Positions 1-7,900 of a DNA stretch of 10,234 nucleotides are shown piece by piece. Origin of the DNA: Caryophanales bacterium UBA3668. GTDB lineage: Bacteria > Bacillota_I > Bacilli_A > RFN20 > CAG-826. The DNA lies in contig DFJP01000037.1 of assembly GCA_002373085.1 (NCBI GenBank), positions 1-10,234 of the forward strand, written 5' to 3'. Below the pieces are notes generated by a model. That model saw nothing but the letters and a program-made list of their open reading frames with translations, was not told where the DNA came from and ran no database searches. Every line of letters starts with the position of its first letter. Position 1 is the first letter of the stretch. Made by a program: the position numbers and the translations under genes.

Positions 1-18
1 CCGGATTGTCCGGTGGAT
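1..18 (-). terminator. Possible terminator hairpin, cut by the window edge
   Basis: Bases 1-5 (CCGGA) and 9-13 (TCCGG) are perfect inverted repeats around a 3-base loop, 16 bases or more beyond the stop codon of the binding-protein gene. The right arm can be read on as TCCGGTGGAT (9-18), so the left arm may continue outside the window. A hairpin here would suit transcription termination of the minus-strand gene. The T-run that would follow lies outside the window, so the call is weak. On the plus strand the hairpin is followed only by a loosely T-rich stretch. Confidence 0.35.
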
Positions 19-33
19 ATTTATTGTTTTAGC

Positions 34-1446
34 TTAGTTTTGACCAGCTTGTTTAAGCCAATCACTCCATTTGCTTTGAGCGTTACTACTAAGTGTATTC
101 ATGTATTCTTGAATTGGGTCACTAGCAGAGGAGTTAAGGATTCTGGTGTATGGCGCTAAATCGTTAGTTGTCCAGACATCGATAACGTTATTTAAGAATA
201 GTGGAGAATTACTCCAGTTTGTAAATGTTTCTTCGGCGTTATCTAAGTAGTCAAATAATGAATTAACGTATTCATCAGATGTTGTGACTTTATTAGCGGT
301 TTTATAAGCGAGAGTACCATGTGCTTTTTCAGCGAATGTTTGGATGCCTCTATCACTAATCATTAATTTGATAAATGATTTTGCTAAGTCAGCTTTAATA
401 GTGCTCTTTGGGATTGCGAAGAATTGATCTTCACCAACGATATAAGAAATCTTGCTTGTGGTTGCACTAGAAGCCGCTGGAGTATTCATAATCTTTAGTT
501 CAAAGCCGTCTCTAAATTCACCGGTGTCTGTATATTTAAGTGTTTCGTTATAAAGCCAGTCACAGTTAATCATCATAGCGGCATAACCGTTATAGAAGCT
601 TTGTTGAGCGGTGTGGTTATTCCAACCATCGGAGCCTTTAACGTAGTTTGATTCATCTCCAAAGATTCCCCACCACATTCTAAGAGCTTGACCTAATGCT
701 TGGAATGCAGGATTAGAATTAGAGAATGTTGATGCACTTTCATATTTGAAATAATTATCAATATTTTCTTTTCCTGCAAGTTGAGCCCACCAGGTAAAGA
801 CTGCATAATCGAAGTAGTCCATGTTTTCACCGGTAAAGCAGAATGGTCTAACAGTAGTGGTTATTTTTCCTCCAGAACCAACACCAATTTCAGCTTCTTT
901 AATTGTGGTACAAAGATTTACTAAGTCTTCATATGTTTCTGGAACGTTCCAGTGGTTTTCTTCAAACATCTTCGCGTTATAGTAGATGCCAGGAACACCA
1001 CTAGTCCATGGGAGTCGATATGTATGTCCGTTATAGTAGATGGATTTATCATATTCATCGTTGATTTTATCAACAACTTTCATTCCATCAACTGTATCAT
1101 TCAAGAAATCATCTAATTCAAGCAATTTATCTCTTAATGCATATGTCTTCCAAGATTTGGAGTTACCGATATATAAGTCATCGATGTTCTCTTTGGAATA
1201 TAAATGCTTTTGAATGATTTGGTTAGCGGTTGCTTCAGCTTCAAGGTGAACTTTATATTCTGGGTTTTCAGCTTCCCAGACTGCAACTAAATCATCAATC
1301 CATTCACGTCCGTAACCTAAATTTAAACAAATAATATTTAAAGTGTGCGCGTCATTAACAAGTTTATTGCCACATCCGGTAAGTCCACCCATTCCTAAAG
1401 CAGCCACACTTAGAAATAAAAAAGTTTTTCCAACATGTTTGTTCAT
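34..1446 (-). CDS. ABC sugar importer substrate-binding lipoprotein (extracellular solute-binding family 1)
   Basis: This 470-residue protein is the extracellular ligand receptor of a carbohydrate ABC importer. Residues 1-25 form a lipoprotein signal peptide: Lys at 3 and 7, a hydrophobic core, and the lipobox LTGC with Cys25 as lipid anchor. The mature part has family-1 landmarks. These are the LPW...GIYYNAKMFEE segment followed by PETYEDL in the N-lobe, and a later AAMMINCDWLYNE segment matching the usual 'G/A-x-A-M-x-x-x-G-x-W' stretch. Several paired Trp residues (WWAQLAG, MWWGIFGD) suit stacking against sugar rings. The length is within the usual 400-500 residues. The ATG at 1444-1446 is supported by GAGGAGA (complement of 1454-1460) about 7 bases upstream. 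The gene is transcribed away from the permease operon from a shared intergenic region, so it is probably co-regulated with it rather than co-transcribed. The ligand cannot be told from sequence. UgpB-like glycerophosphodiester binding is possible, but an oligosaccharide is more likely next to a GH16 enzyme. Confidence 0.9.
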   Translation of the reverse strand: MNKHVGKTFLFLSVAALGMGGLTGCGNKLVNDAHTLNIICLNLGYGREWIDDLVAVWEAENPEYKVHLEAEATANQIIQKHLYSKENIDDLYIGNSKSWKTYALRDKLLELDDFLNDTVDGMKVVDKINDEYDKSIYYNGHTYRLPWTSGVPGIYYNAKMFEENHWNVPETYEDLVNLCTTIKEAEIGVGSGGKITTTVRPFCFTGENMDYFDYAVFTWWAQLAGKENIDNYFKYESASTFSNSNPAFQALGQALRMWWGIFGDESNYVKGSDGWNNHTAQQSFYNGYAAMMINCDWLYNETLKYTDTGEFRDGFELKIMNTPAASSATTSKISYIVGEDQFFAIPKSTIKADLAKSFIKLMISDRGIQTFAEKAHGTLAYKTANKVTTSDEYVNSLFDYLDNAEETFTNWSNSPLFLNNVIDVWTTNDLAPYTRILNSSASDPIQEYMNTLSSNAQSKWSDWLKQAGQN

Positions 1447-1453
1447 AGAAAAA

Positions 1454-1460
1454 TCTCCTC
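1454..1460 (-). promoter_or_regulatory. Strong ribosome binding site of the binding-protein gene
   Basis: The minus strand reads GAGGAGA, seven bases before the ATG at 1446. This is a near-ideal Shine-Dalgarno sequence, clearly stronger than the one before the divergent GH16 gene. Confidence 0.75.
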
Positions 1461-1468
1461 AAACACTT

Positions 1469-1474
1469 ATTATA
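1469..1474 (-). promoter_or_regulatory. Likely -10 box for the binding-protein gene
   Basis: The minus strand reads TATAAT, a perfect sigma-A -10 hexamer. A start site about seven bases downstream (near 1462) would leave a leader of only about 16 bases, just enough for the ribosome binding site. No good -35 hexamer sits 16-18 bases upstream (the minus strand there is CTATTT-like). The promoter may therefore depend on an activator, or the hexamer may be chance in AT-rich DNA. Confidence 0.45.
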
Positions 1475-1556
1475 TTAGCAAGAAAATAAAAAAATAGTTA
1501 TTTAATTTTGTAAAAAAATGTTTTTTCGTCCTTTTTATAACATAGTTTTAAAAGAT

Positions 1557-1571
1557 TAAAATGTCATTTTA
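1557..1571. promoter_or_regulatory. Candidate operator: perfect 7-1-7 palindrome
   Basis: The sequence TAAAATGTCATTTTA is a perfect inverted repeat with a single central base. It lies about 20 bases upstream of the best -35 of the plus-strand operon and about 80 bases upstream of the minus-strand -10. Symmetry and position suit a dimeric regulator. In such AT-rich DNA part of the symmetry could be chance, although the ATG/CAT core is not merely an A/T run. Confidence 0.35.
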
Positions 1572-1588
1572 GAAAAATAATGAAACAT

Positions 1589-1622
1589 TTGTATTTTTTA
1601 AGTTTGTGAAATATTATATAAT
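1589..1622 (+). promoter_or_regulatory. Likely promoter of the GH16/permease operon
   Basis: TTGTAT (1589-1594) is followed after 17 bases by TATTAT (1612-1617), and a perfect TATAAT overlaps it at 1617-1622. Either -10 puts the transcription start around 1624-1629, only about 11-16 bases before the ATG at 1640. The -35 keeps the TTG core but is otherwise imperfect. The candidate operators lie directly upstream and partly overlap the -35. Confidence 0.5.
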
Positions 1623-1639
1623 GCAGTTGAGAAATAATT

Positions 1640-3100
1640 ATGAAACTGAATAAAACAATACTTTGCTATGTGTTAATTCCAGCTTTTGCTTTTTCTGTGG
1701 TTGGATGTCAAAATAACGCTCCTCAAGAAGAACAAAAGGTGGACGCCGTTATTCCTGTAGTTAGTGATGAATTGAAAATCCTTGATGGTGTGAAGTTCGA
1801 TTATGATAAGACATTCTTTGATGATTTCACTAACGGAGTCAATTATGAAGATTGGCTAATTTCAGAAGACTGTTGGGGATCAAACAAAGGTGGATTAACT
1901 GTTAAGAACCTCTTCTATACAGATGAAGGAACTTTATTATTTAGAGCAACTGGTAATTATTATTCAGGTGATGAGATTCGTGGATATGGATCTGTTAAAG
2001 ATGGAAGATGCACCGGTGCTTCTTTAGTCTCTAAATTCTTAACTGGTCCTGGTAGATATCAAGTGAGAATGAAACCATTCCCACGTCTAGGAGCGTGTAC
2101 TGCTTTCTGGACATATTCAAATAGACCTGTAATGGGTGCAGAAAACGACAACCACGAAATTGATATTGAACTTCCAGGTGGCATGAGACATGGTGTTCAC
2201 TCATTCAAATATATGATGAACACGAATTATGTTACCGAAACATATATGGATAATACCGACTTTAAGATTTCTGATGTTACTAATAACAAGGTCATTAACT
2301 TAAATGATGGTGAATTCCATACCTTTGGTTTTGATTGGTACACCAATCCTGAAGTTATCGTTTATAACGTTGATGGAATCGTCACATGCGTAAGCGAAAT
2401 CTTTGTTCCTTATTTATTAACCCGTATGTGGTTAGGCGTATGGATTAGTATTAGTGATGCCTTTATGGGTGCTCCTAACTACGATACTGACTTTATGGAA
2501 GTTGATTGGGTGAAATACATTCCATTTGATAACACTCAACCATATACAGTGTGTGATGTTGATATAGTTAGTATTTCTACTCCAAGAGAAAACTATCCAA
2601 ACAAACCATCTTCTAGACCACAAGTTAATAAAATCGCTAACGGTGATTTTGAATATTTCATCCGCAAGAACAAACAAGATGGTTATGGTTGGGAATATGA
2701 AAAATTTATTTCTGAAAAATCTCCATTAAGTGAAGTCTGCTATGCAGGCACTAATAATGGAAAAGATGGCACTGCTGGAGCGACTGTTTCTAAAGGTGGA
2801 TATTTACACACCACAGTAGATGCAGCGTATGAAGGATATCAATATGATATCTCCTTTGATGGCGTTTCCGATGGAACCGATTCTTGTATGGAAGTTGTCT
2901 ATTATTCTAGCTACACTCCAGATACAAATCCTATTAAGAGTGATTTCATCTATCTTGATAGTAGTGATTGGAAAAACTATTCTACAACTATCACTTGCCC
3001 AGCAGGTTGTAGCTGTATGACTGTTGAATTTTATAACAACAGCAATAAATCAACATCGACTATGTCGATTGATAACGTTCAAATGAGTAGGAGTAACTAA
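1640..3100 (+). CDS. GH16 family endo-glycanase lipoprotein with C-terminal carbohydrate-binding-like domain
   Basis: The 486-residue product is a surface lipoprotein predicted to cut beta-linked polysaccharide. Residues 1-23 are a signal peptide with lipobox SVVGC (anchor Cys23). A short acidic linker follows, then a GH16 beta-jelly-roll domain at about 45-300. Its catalytic signature HEIDIELPGG places the nucleophile at Glu173, the helper Asp at 175 and the acid/base at Glu177. Before it come the usual GH16 strands with TGASLVSK and GRYQVRMK. The spacing is E-x-D-x-E, as in licheninases and xyloglucan-active enzymes, not the E-x-D-x-x-E bulge of laminarinases and carrageenases. Residues about 331-484 look like a CBM4/9-type beta-sandwich (start NGDFE, end MSIDNVQMS), probably a glycan-binding module. 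The start has only a weak Shine-Dalgarno (TTGAGAA at 1627-1633). This is the first gene of the operon, 2 bases before the first permease. The exact substrate (mixed-linkage glucan, laminarin, galactan or other) cannot be decided. Confidence 0.85.
   Translation: MKLNKTILCYVLIPAFAFSVVGCQNNAPQEEQKVDAVIPVVSDELKILDGVKFDYDKTFFDDFTNGVNYEDWLISEDCWGSNKGGLTVKNLFYTDEGTLLFRATGNYYSGDEIRGYGSVKDGRCTGASLVSKFLTGPGRYQVRMKPFPRLGACTAFWTYSNRPVMGAENDNHEIDIELPGGMRHGVHSFKYMMNTNYVTETYMDNTDFKISDVTNNKVINLNDGEFHTFGFDWYTNPEVIVYNVDGIVTCVSEIFVPYLLTRMWLGVWISISDAFMGAPNYDTDFMEVDWVKYIPFDNTQPYTVCDVDIVSISTPRENYPNKPSSRPQVNKIANGDFEYFIRKNKQDGYGWEYEKFISEKSPLSEVCYAGTNNGKDGTAGATVSKGGYLHTTVDAAYEGYQYDISFDGVSDGTDSCMEVVYYSSYTPDTNPIKSDFIYLDSSDWKNYSTTITCPAGCSCMTVEFYNNSNKSTSTMSIDNVQMSRSN
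3089..3093 (+). promoter_or_regulatory. Ribosome binding site of the first permease
   Basis: AGGAG lies inside the last codons of the GH16 gene, nine bases before the ATG at 3103. It supports this start and coupled translation with the preceding gene. Confidence 0.7.
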
Positions 3101-3102
3101 TA

Positions 3103-4095
3103 ATGAATAATATTTCTCCTGCTGCTCTTAATAACGAAGCTTTCTCTAGAGATATTCCTAGAGCACATTCTCGTCGATTCTCTAAAAAGACATTAGATAC
3201 GATATTCATCGTTGTCATGTTAGCGTATCCAGTTCTTCAGTTCTTAGTGACTTGGATTTTTGTTAACTTTGGGGCTATCTCAATGGCCTTCAATGGTAGT
3301 GAATATTACGATGAATTCGAATTCACTCTATATAACTTCAAAAAGATTTTTGATGACTTATTCTCTACTGTTCCTGATCAAGCAAACTTCTTAGGTTTAA
3401 ATCCTGCCACAATTGTGTTACTTAACTCAGTGGGCTATTGCTTAGTCACAATCTTTATTTCGTTACCTTTATCTTTATTATTCTCATATTTCTTAAGAAA
3501 GAATATGCCTCTTGCTAACGTATTTAGAGCGATTTTCTTCTTACCTAATATTATTCCTATTGTTGCTCTTACATTCGCTTTCAGAATGAGTTATACCACT
3601 CCATTTGGTTATCTTTCTGGAATGTTTGAAGCAATGGGCATTAACACCGCAAAATATCCAACTAGCCAATTACTTGTTTATGTTTATTGTATTTGGGCTG
3701 GTTTAGGTTATAACATCATCCTCTTCTCAGGAGCGATTGGAAGAATTCCAAAAGAATTATTTGAATCCGCTGAACTTGATCACGCTGGATATTTCAAAGA
3801 GTTCTTCCATGTTGTTATTCCATGTATTTGGCCAACAATTGTCACTTTAGTCGTCGTTGGTATGACTAATGTTTTGACTCTATATATGCATCCATATCTA
3901 TTAACGAATTATGATCGTTCATCAACATATACGATTGCTTTATCTATCTTCCAAACAGCAGGAAACGATGGTGCTATGCCAACCGAGTTACATCAAGTAA
4001 CAGCGTATGGCTTATTCTTCTCTGTTATTTGGGCTCCAATCATTTTATTGGTGAGACATATCATGAGTAAAAAATACGAAGGGATTGGTTATTAA
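3103..4095 (+). CDS. Carbohydrate ABC transporter permease, MalF/UgpA-like (CUT1)
   Basis: This 330-residue polytopic membrane protein is the first of the two permeases of a sugar importer. A first membrane segment near residues 34-60 precedes an outside loop. The binding-protein-dependent transport domain then has about five more segments, for example around LNSVGYCLVTIFISLPL, FFLPNIIPIVALTFAF and GLFFSVIWAPIILLV. The cytoplasmic EAA loop, which docks the ATPase, is at about 218-245: ELFESAELDHAG with the conserved Gly229, then VVIP. The Glu-Ser-Ala start replaces the usual Glu-Ala-Ala, a common variant in MalF-type subunits. The start is set by AGGAG at 3089-3093. The next permease begins one base after the stop codon, so the pair is co-translated and almost certainly forms a heterodimer. 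The specificity of the importer is unknown. Confidence 0.92.
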   Translation: MNNISPAALNNEAFSRDIPRAHSRRFSKKTLDTIFIVVMLAYPVLQFLVTWIFVNFGAISMAFNGSEYYDEFEFTLYNFKKIFDDLFSTVPDQANFLGLNPATIVLLNSVGYCLVTIFISLPLSLLFSYFLRKNMPLANVFRAIFFLPNIIPIVALTFAFRMSYTTPFGYLSGMFEAMGINTAKYPTSQLLVYVYCIWAGLGYNIILFSGAIGRIPKELFESAELDHAGYFKEFFHVVIPCIWPTIVTLVVVGMTNVLTLYMHPYLLTNYDRSSTYTIALSIFQTAGNDGAMPTELHQVTAYGLFFSVIWAPIILLVRHIMSKKYEGIGY

Positions 4096-4096
4096 T

Positions 4097-4987
4097 ATGA
4101 AAAATTTAAACGAATCATATCATCCTGCTAACCATATCCGTAAAAAAGTTAATGTTGGCTACCACGTCACTAAGTGGGTGGTTTTTATTGCCTTCCTTTT
4201 ATACGCATTAACTTTACTCTTCCCATTCTTATGGATGACTATTAACGCTTTTAAGACTACTGGTGATTTCTCTGGTGGTAACTATTTCGGTTTCCCAAAA
4301 GAATTTGCAGGCAAGAACTTCATAGAAGTTATGTCGATGAAAGTTGGTAATGAAACCATTGCCACAATGTTCCTTATGAGTGTTGTTACTACAGTGCTTG
4401 GAACATTATTAAATGTTGGCTTATCCGCTTGTGTTGCTTATGTTATCGCGAAATTTAAATTCCCATTTAGAGGCTTATTATATGGCATCGCTATCTTCTC
4501 AATGGTAGTCCCAATTGTTGGTACACTTCCTTCTCAAGTGAGCATGATGCAAACATTCCACTTAGATAATTCTTTATTAGGTGTTTTATTCCTCTATTCA
4601 GGATGTTTTGGATTTAACTTTATTCTCCTTTATAGTGCATTCAGTTCAATCTCTGATTCTTATTTAGAAGCTGCTTCAGTTGACTGTGCAGGTAGATTTA
4701 AGACTTTCTTTAAAGTTGTTCTACCAATGGCAAAAGGACCAATCATCGCCGCTTCTATTCTTACAGCGATTGGATATTGGAATGACTATCAAACCCCATT
4801 CTTATATTTGCCAGATGATTATCAAACTTTAGCGGTTGGACTTCAAAAATTCCAATCCGAAAACCAAGCAAGTTATCCGATGGTCTTTGCGTCTATGCTT
4901 ATTTCCATCGTTCCAATTCTTATTCTCTATGTTTGCTTCCAAAAGAGAATTATTGAATCCACTAACGCGGGAGGACTTAAGGGATGA
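4097..4987 (+). CDS. Carbohydrate ABC transporter permease, MalG/UgpE-like (CUT1)
   Basis: The product, 296 residues from the ATG at 4097, is the partner permease. It shows six hydrophobic segments, starting with one at about 25-50 containing LTLLFPFLWM and the sequence 'NAFKT', a MalG-type landmark just after the first helix. The EAA loop is well kept: EAASVDCAG from Glu191 to Gly199, followed by FFKVVLP. A TTG at 4085 in the same frame could add four residues, but it overlaps the previous gene and has the purine-rich AAGGGA (4079-4084) directly against it. That Shine-Dalgarno-like stretch is 12 bases before the ATG, so the ATG is preferred. The gene ends in TGA overlapping the ATG of the next gene (ATGA, 4984-4987), a sign of translational coupling. 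Confidence 0.92.
   Translation: MKNLNESYHPANHIRKKVNVGYHVTKWVVFIAFLLYALTLLFPFLWMTINAFKTTGDFSGGNYFGFPKEFAGKNFIEVMSMKVGNETIATMFLMSVVTTVLGTLLNVGLSACVAYVIAKFKFPFRGLLYGIAIFSMVVPIVGTLPSQVSMMQTFHLDNSLLGVLFLYSGCFGFNFILLYSAFSSISDSYLEAASVDCAGRFKTFFKVVLPMAKGPIIAASILTAIGYWNDYQTPFLYLPDDYQTLAVGLQKFQSENQASYPMVFASMLISIVPILILYVCFQKRIIESTNAGGLKG
4969..4975 (+). promoter_or_regulatory. Strong ribosome binding site of the GLUG lipoprotein gene
   Basis: GGGAGGA lies within the end of the second permease gene, eight bases before the ATG at 4984. It fixes the start of the large lipoprotein at the ATGA overlap. Confidence 0.8.
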
Positions 4988-7900
4988 GAAAACATCTATT
5001 CTTTACGTTTACTCTACTCGCTTTAGCAGTTTCTAGTTGTAACTCTAATAGTGCTCCTAAACAAGTTTTAAGTTTTGCTAAAGACCAATATCTTATCCAT
5101 AGTGGAGAAAGAGTTACTGTTGAACAAAACTATAGTGGAGTTATTTATTCTTTTGCAGGTACAGTCCCTTATGAAACAACTTTAAATAAGACTACTGGAG
5201 AAATTACGTTTACCACAAACACTCCTAATTATTCACAAGTGATATTAACCGCTTCTTATAACGAATTACAAAGCGATCAAGCAATTGTCACTTTATTACA
5301 AAATTCAGTAACTACTGAACTCGTGTTCCACACCCCAATTAAGAACATTATTGATGGTGACTATATCTTAGTTACATCTTTAAATAACACAGCGATTACT
5401 TATAGCTTAGAAAATCCAGTCACTGGAGTTTCTATTGATTCGATGTCTGGAAGAATTTCCTATAATAGCGCCGCTATTGAAGGAAGTGAATTTACAGTTG
5501 TTGCCTCTTCTGCCGGAGTAAGCGCAAAAGAAACATATTATGTTGCAGTTAGTAATTTAGCGAAATCTAAAACCAAGCTTCAAAGTATTGAAGTAGGTAG
5601 CGAAAACCCAGCAACATATATTTTAGATTTTGATGATGTTCCTTCAGGCACTGAAGAAAGTATTATCGGATTGATGAACGATAAGAAATACGCAGAACCA
5701 AATGAATATTCTTATGATAAATCTACTCATACCTTAGTTATTAATCCAAGCTTTGTTCAATCGTTCGCCACTGGAGAAAATACATTAAAGATTATTACTT
5801 CTAGAAACATTATTTCTGTTGAGCTTATCTTGGTTACAAAGTTCATTAGAACCGCGGAAGATTTACAAGCCATTAACAAAAATAGGGCATCTCTTGGTGG
5901 GTATTACATCTTAGAAAACGATATTGACCTTACTGATTATTTGTCAAAAGGTGGAGAAGGATATAACGATAATCGTGGTTGGAACCAAATCGGTATTTAC
6001 CATGATTTAGAAGAAGATCCAACTCGTGATTCCTTTACTGGAACATTTGACGGTAACGGACACATTATTAGTGGTTACTTTGAAGAAAGAGCAGATGACC
6101 TCGCCCATAACGAAGGTTTATTTGGCTATGTCACTAATCAAGGTGTCATTAAGAACACTGGTTTTGTTGGTTCTAAAACTAGAAAGACAATTGGTAGAAA
6201 CTTTATCGGTGGCTTTGTTGGATTTAACGAAGGCACAATTAAGAATTGTTGGAGTGATGTTAATATCTCTAACAAGCATGAAGATAAGATCTTCCACTCT
6301 GTCGGAGCCTTCGCTGGTGCTAATACTGGTATCATCGATTCTTGCTACACAATCGGATTAGCAGAAGGTGATAACCTTGTTGGAGCATTCGTTGGTAAGA
6401 ATTATGGCGATATCACAAATTGCTATTCTTATCACAACACCGTTAAAGATTTCTGCGGTACTCAAATTACTGGTAGTCACGAAGGTTGCTTAGTCTTTGA
6501 ATCTTTAGGTGATATGAAGAACTTTGATTATTCCGCTCATTTTGATAATGGAGCCTGGACTTTTAATATTGGAGAAGTTCCTACTCTTAAACATAACATT
6601 GATATTAACTTTGTTAATGGCTTACAAATCAATAACAAAGTCACTGATATATATAAGGGAGAAGTTGTGGATATTGATGTCACAATTCATCCAAATGCAT
6701 TACATGACGATTATATTAATTTAGTCCAATATTCATTCTCCACTTCAAGTGGCAATGATGGTGGTATCGTTCAAGATGGCAATAGATTTATGACATCTAA
6801 TGCGACTGTTGATGAATTCTATGTGACTGCCACTCTTGATGTTGGCGTTTATCACCATTCCGTAAGCAAGACATTCCATATTTATCAACAGATTGAATCA
6901 CTCACTTTAGTGGATGATTTACCTAACTATGTTGAACCAGGTAAGCAATATGCATTTAATGTGAATATTGTTCCTGCTACCGCACCTCAAGATATGACTT
7001 GGACTATTTTAGATGGCGAAGATGATTCTCATAGAACCACTAAGCCAGGTAGATTTGCTTTCTTTACTGGTAATGTACTTACTATCAAAGAAGAAATGAT
7101 GAATTTCCGTTCTAAAGATCCAGTTAGAACCTTTGAGGTTAAAGGAACCGCTAAAAACGGAATGAGTGTTACTAAAACACTTACACTTAAAAAGATTCAT
7201 TATCTTTCTGACACTTATAGTGTCACTCAAGAAGGTGACCATATTACACAAAGAGTCATTAATGTCTATAAGGATTCAGAAGATACACATATCCAATTTA
7301 CTTTACCTGGTAACGCTGAAATGGCGAATATGACTGTTTCTCGTTTCAGTAATAAGATCTATGACTACTCTAGAAGTGGTCACACAATTAAGATTCCAGT
7401 GAAATATGTTAAAGATATTCCAAATAGGCAATTAACATTCACATTTAGATGTGGCACTGGTGATTCACAAGTTATCTATCGTGGATATGCGTGTTATATC
7501 GACCATAATAGATACACTCTTAGTGATGTCAGTGGACAATATATTGCCTTAGGTTCTAAAGAAGATTTCTACTCTCACTTCAGAATGAAATTAGATGACA
7601 CTGATACATCTAAATATGAAAACTATAAGAAGACATTTGTTTTAACAAATGATATCGACTTTGAAGGTGACAGCGAGCTCGTTGCGATTGGATATCATTC
7701 CACAAGCTACACTGATGCGCTTCACGCTTTTGAAGGAACAATTTATGGCTTTGGTCATACGATAAAAAACGCTTCATTTAAGTGGTCTGAAAGATATTTC
7801 TTCGCTGGAGCTAGTGACCCAACTAAGAGAGCAGATCCTAATACTTATAGAGTTGGTTTCTTCGGTTACTTCTCTGGAAAGATTTATGATGTCGTTTTTG

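Larger units (their letters stand above)
1447..1639. promoter_or_regulatory. Divergent intergenic control region
   Basis: This 193-bp, very A/T-rich stretch separates the minus-strand binding protein from the plus-strand operon and is the only sizeable non-coding stretch in the window. It holds one candidate promoter next to each start codon. Between them are three inverted repeats: 1512-1526 (A6-ATG-T6), 1557-1571 (perfect 7-1-7) and 1579-1589 (AATG-AAA-CATT). The layout suits joint control of binding protein and operon by one regulator. No regulator gene is present in the window. No small ORF with a convincing ribosome binding site was seen here. Confidence 0.55.

Noticed and set aside
1512..1526. 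A-run/T-run palindrome as a bidirectional terminator
   Set aside because: The stem would be only A-T pairs, too weak for an intrinsic terminator, and it lies between divergent promoters where no transcript needs ending.
1581..1594. Catabolite-responsive element (cre, CcpA site) beginning TGAAA near the operon promoter
   Set aside because: Only the left half fits; the central CG and the right half (TTnCA) are absent, so it is not a convincing cre site.
2432..2677. Open frame of 81 codons on the minus strand inside the GH16 gene
   Set aside because: It lies opposite a well-supported coding region, has no recognisable domain and is typical of a reverse-strand shadow in AT-rich DNA.
4085..4096. 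TTG start four codons upstream for the second permease
   Set aside because: It overlaps the end of the first permease, and the only purine-rich stretch (AAGGGA, 4079-4084) touches the TTG directly, leaving no spacer. The ATG at 4097 has workable spacing.
4984..4987. TGA read as tryptophan (mycoplasma-type code)
   Set aside because: Trp codons in the genes checked are TGG, the TGA sits in a classic ATGA overlap with a strong ribosome binding site for the next gene, and reading through would add only about a dozen residues before a TAG.
6026..6361. Open frame of 111 codons in another frame inside the GLUG lipoprotein gene
   Set aside because: The Leu/Val/Ile-rich translation arises from the repetitive GLUG coding sequence read out of frame; there is no ribosome binding site and the real frame has clear GLUG repeats.
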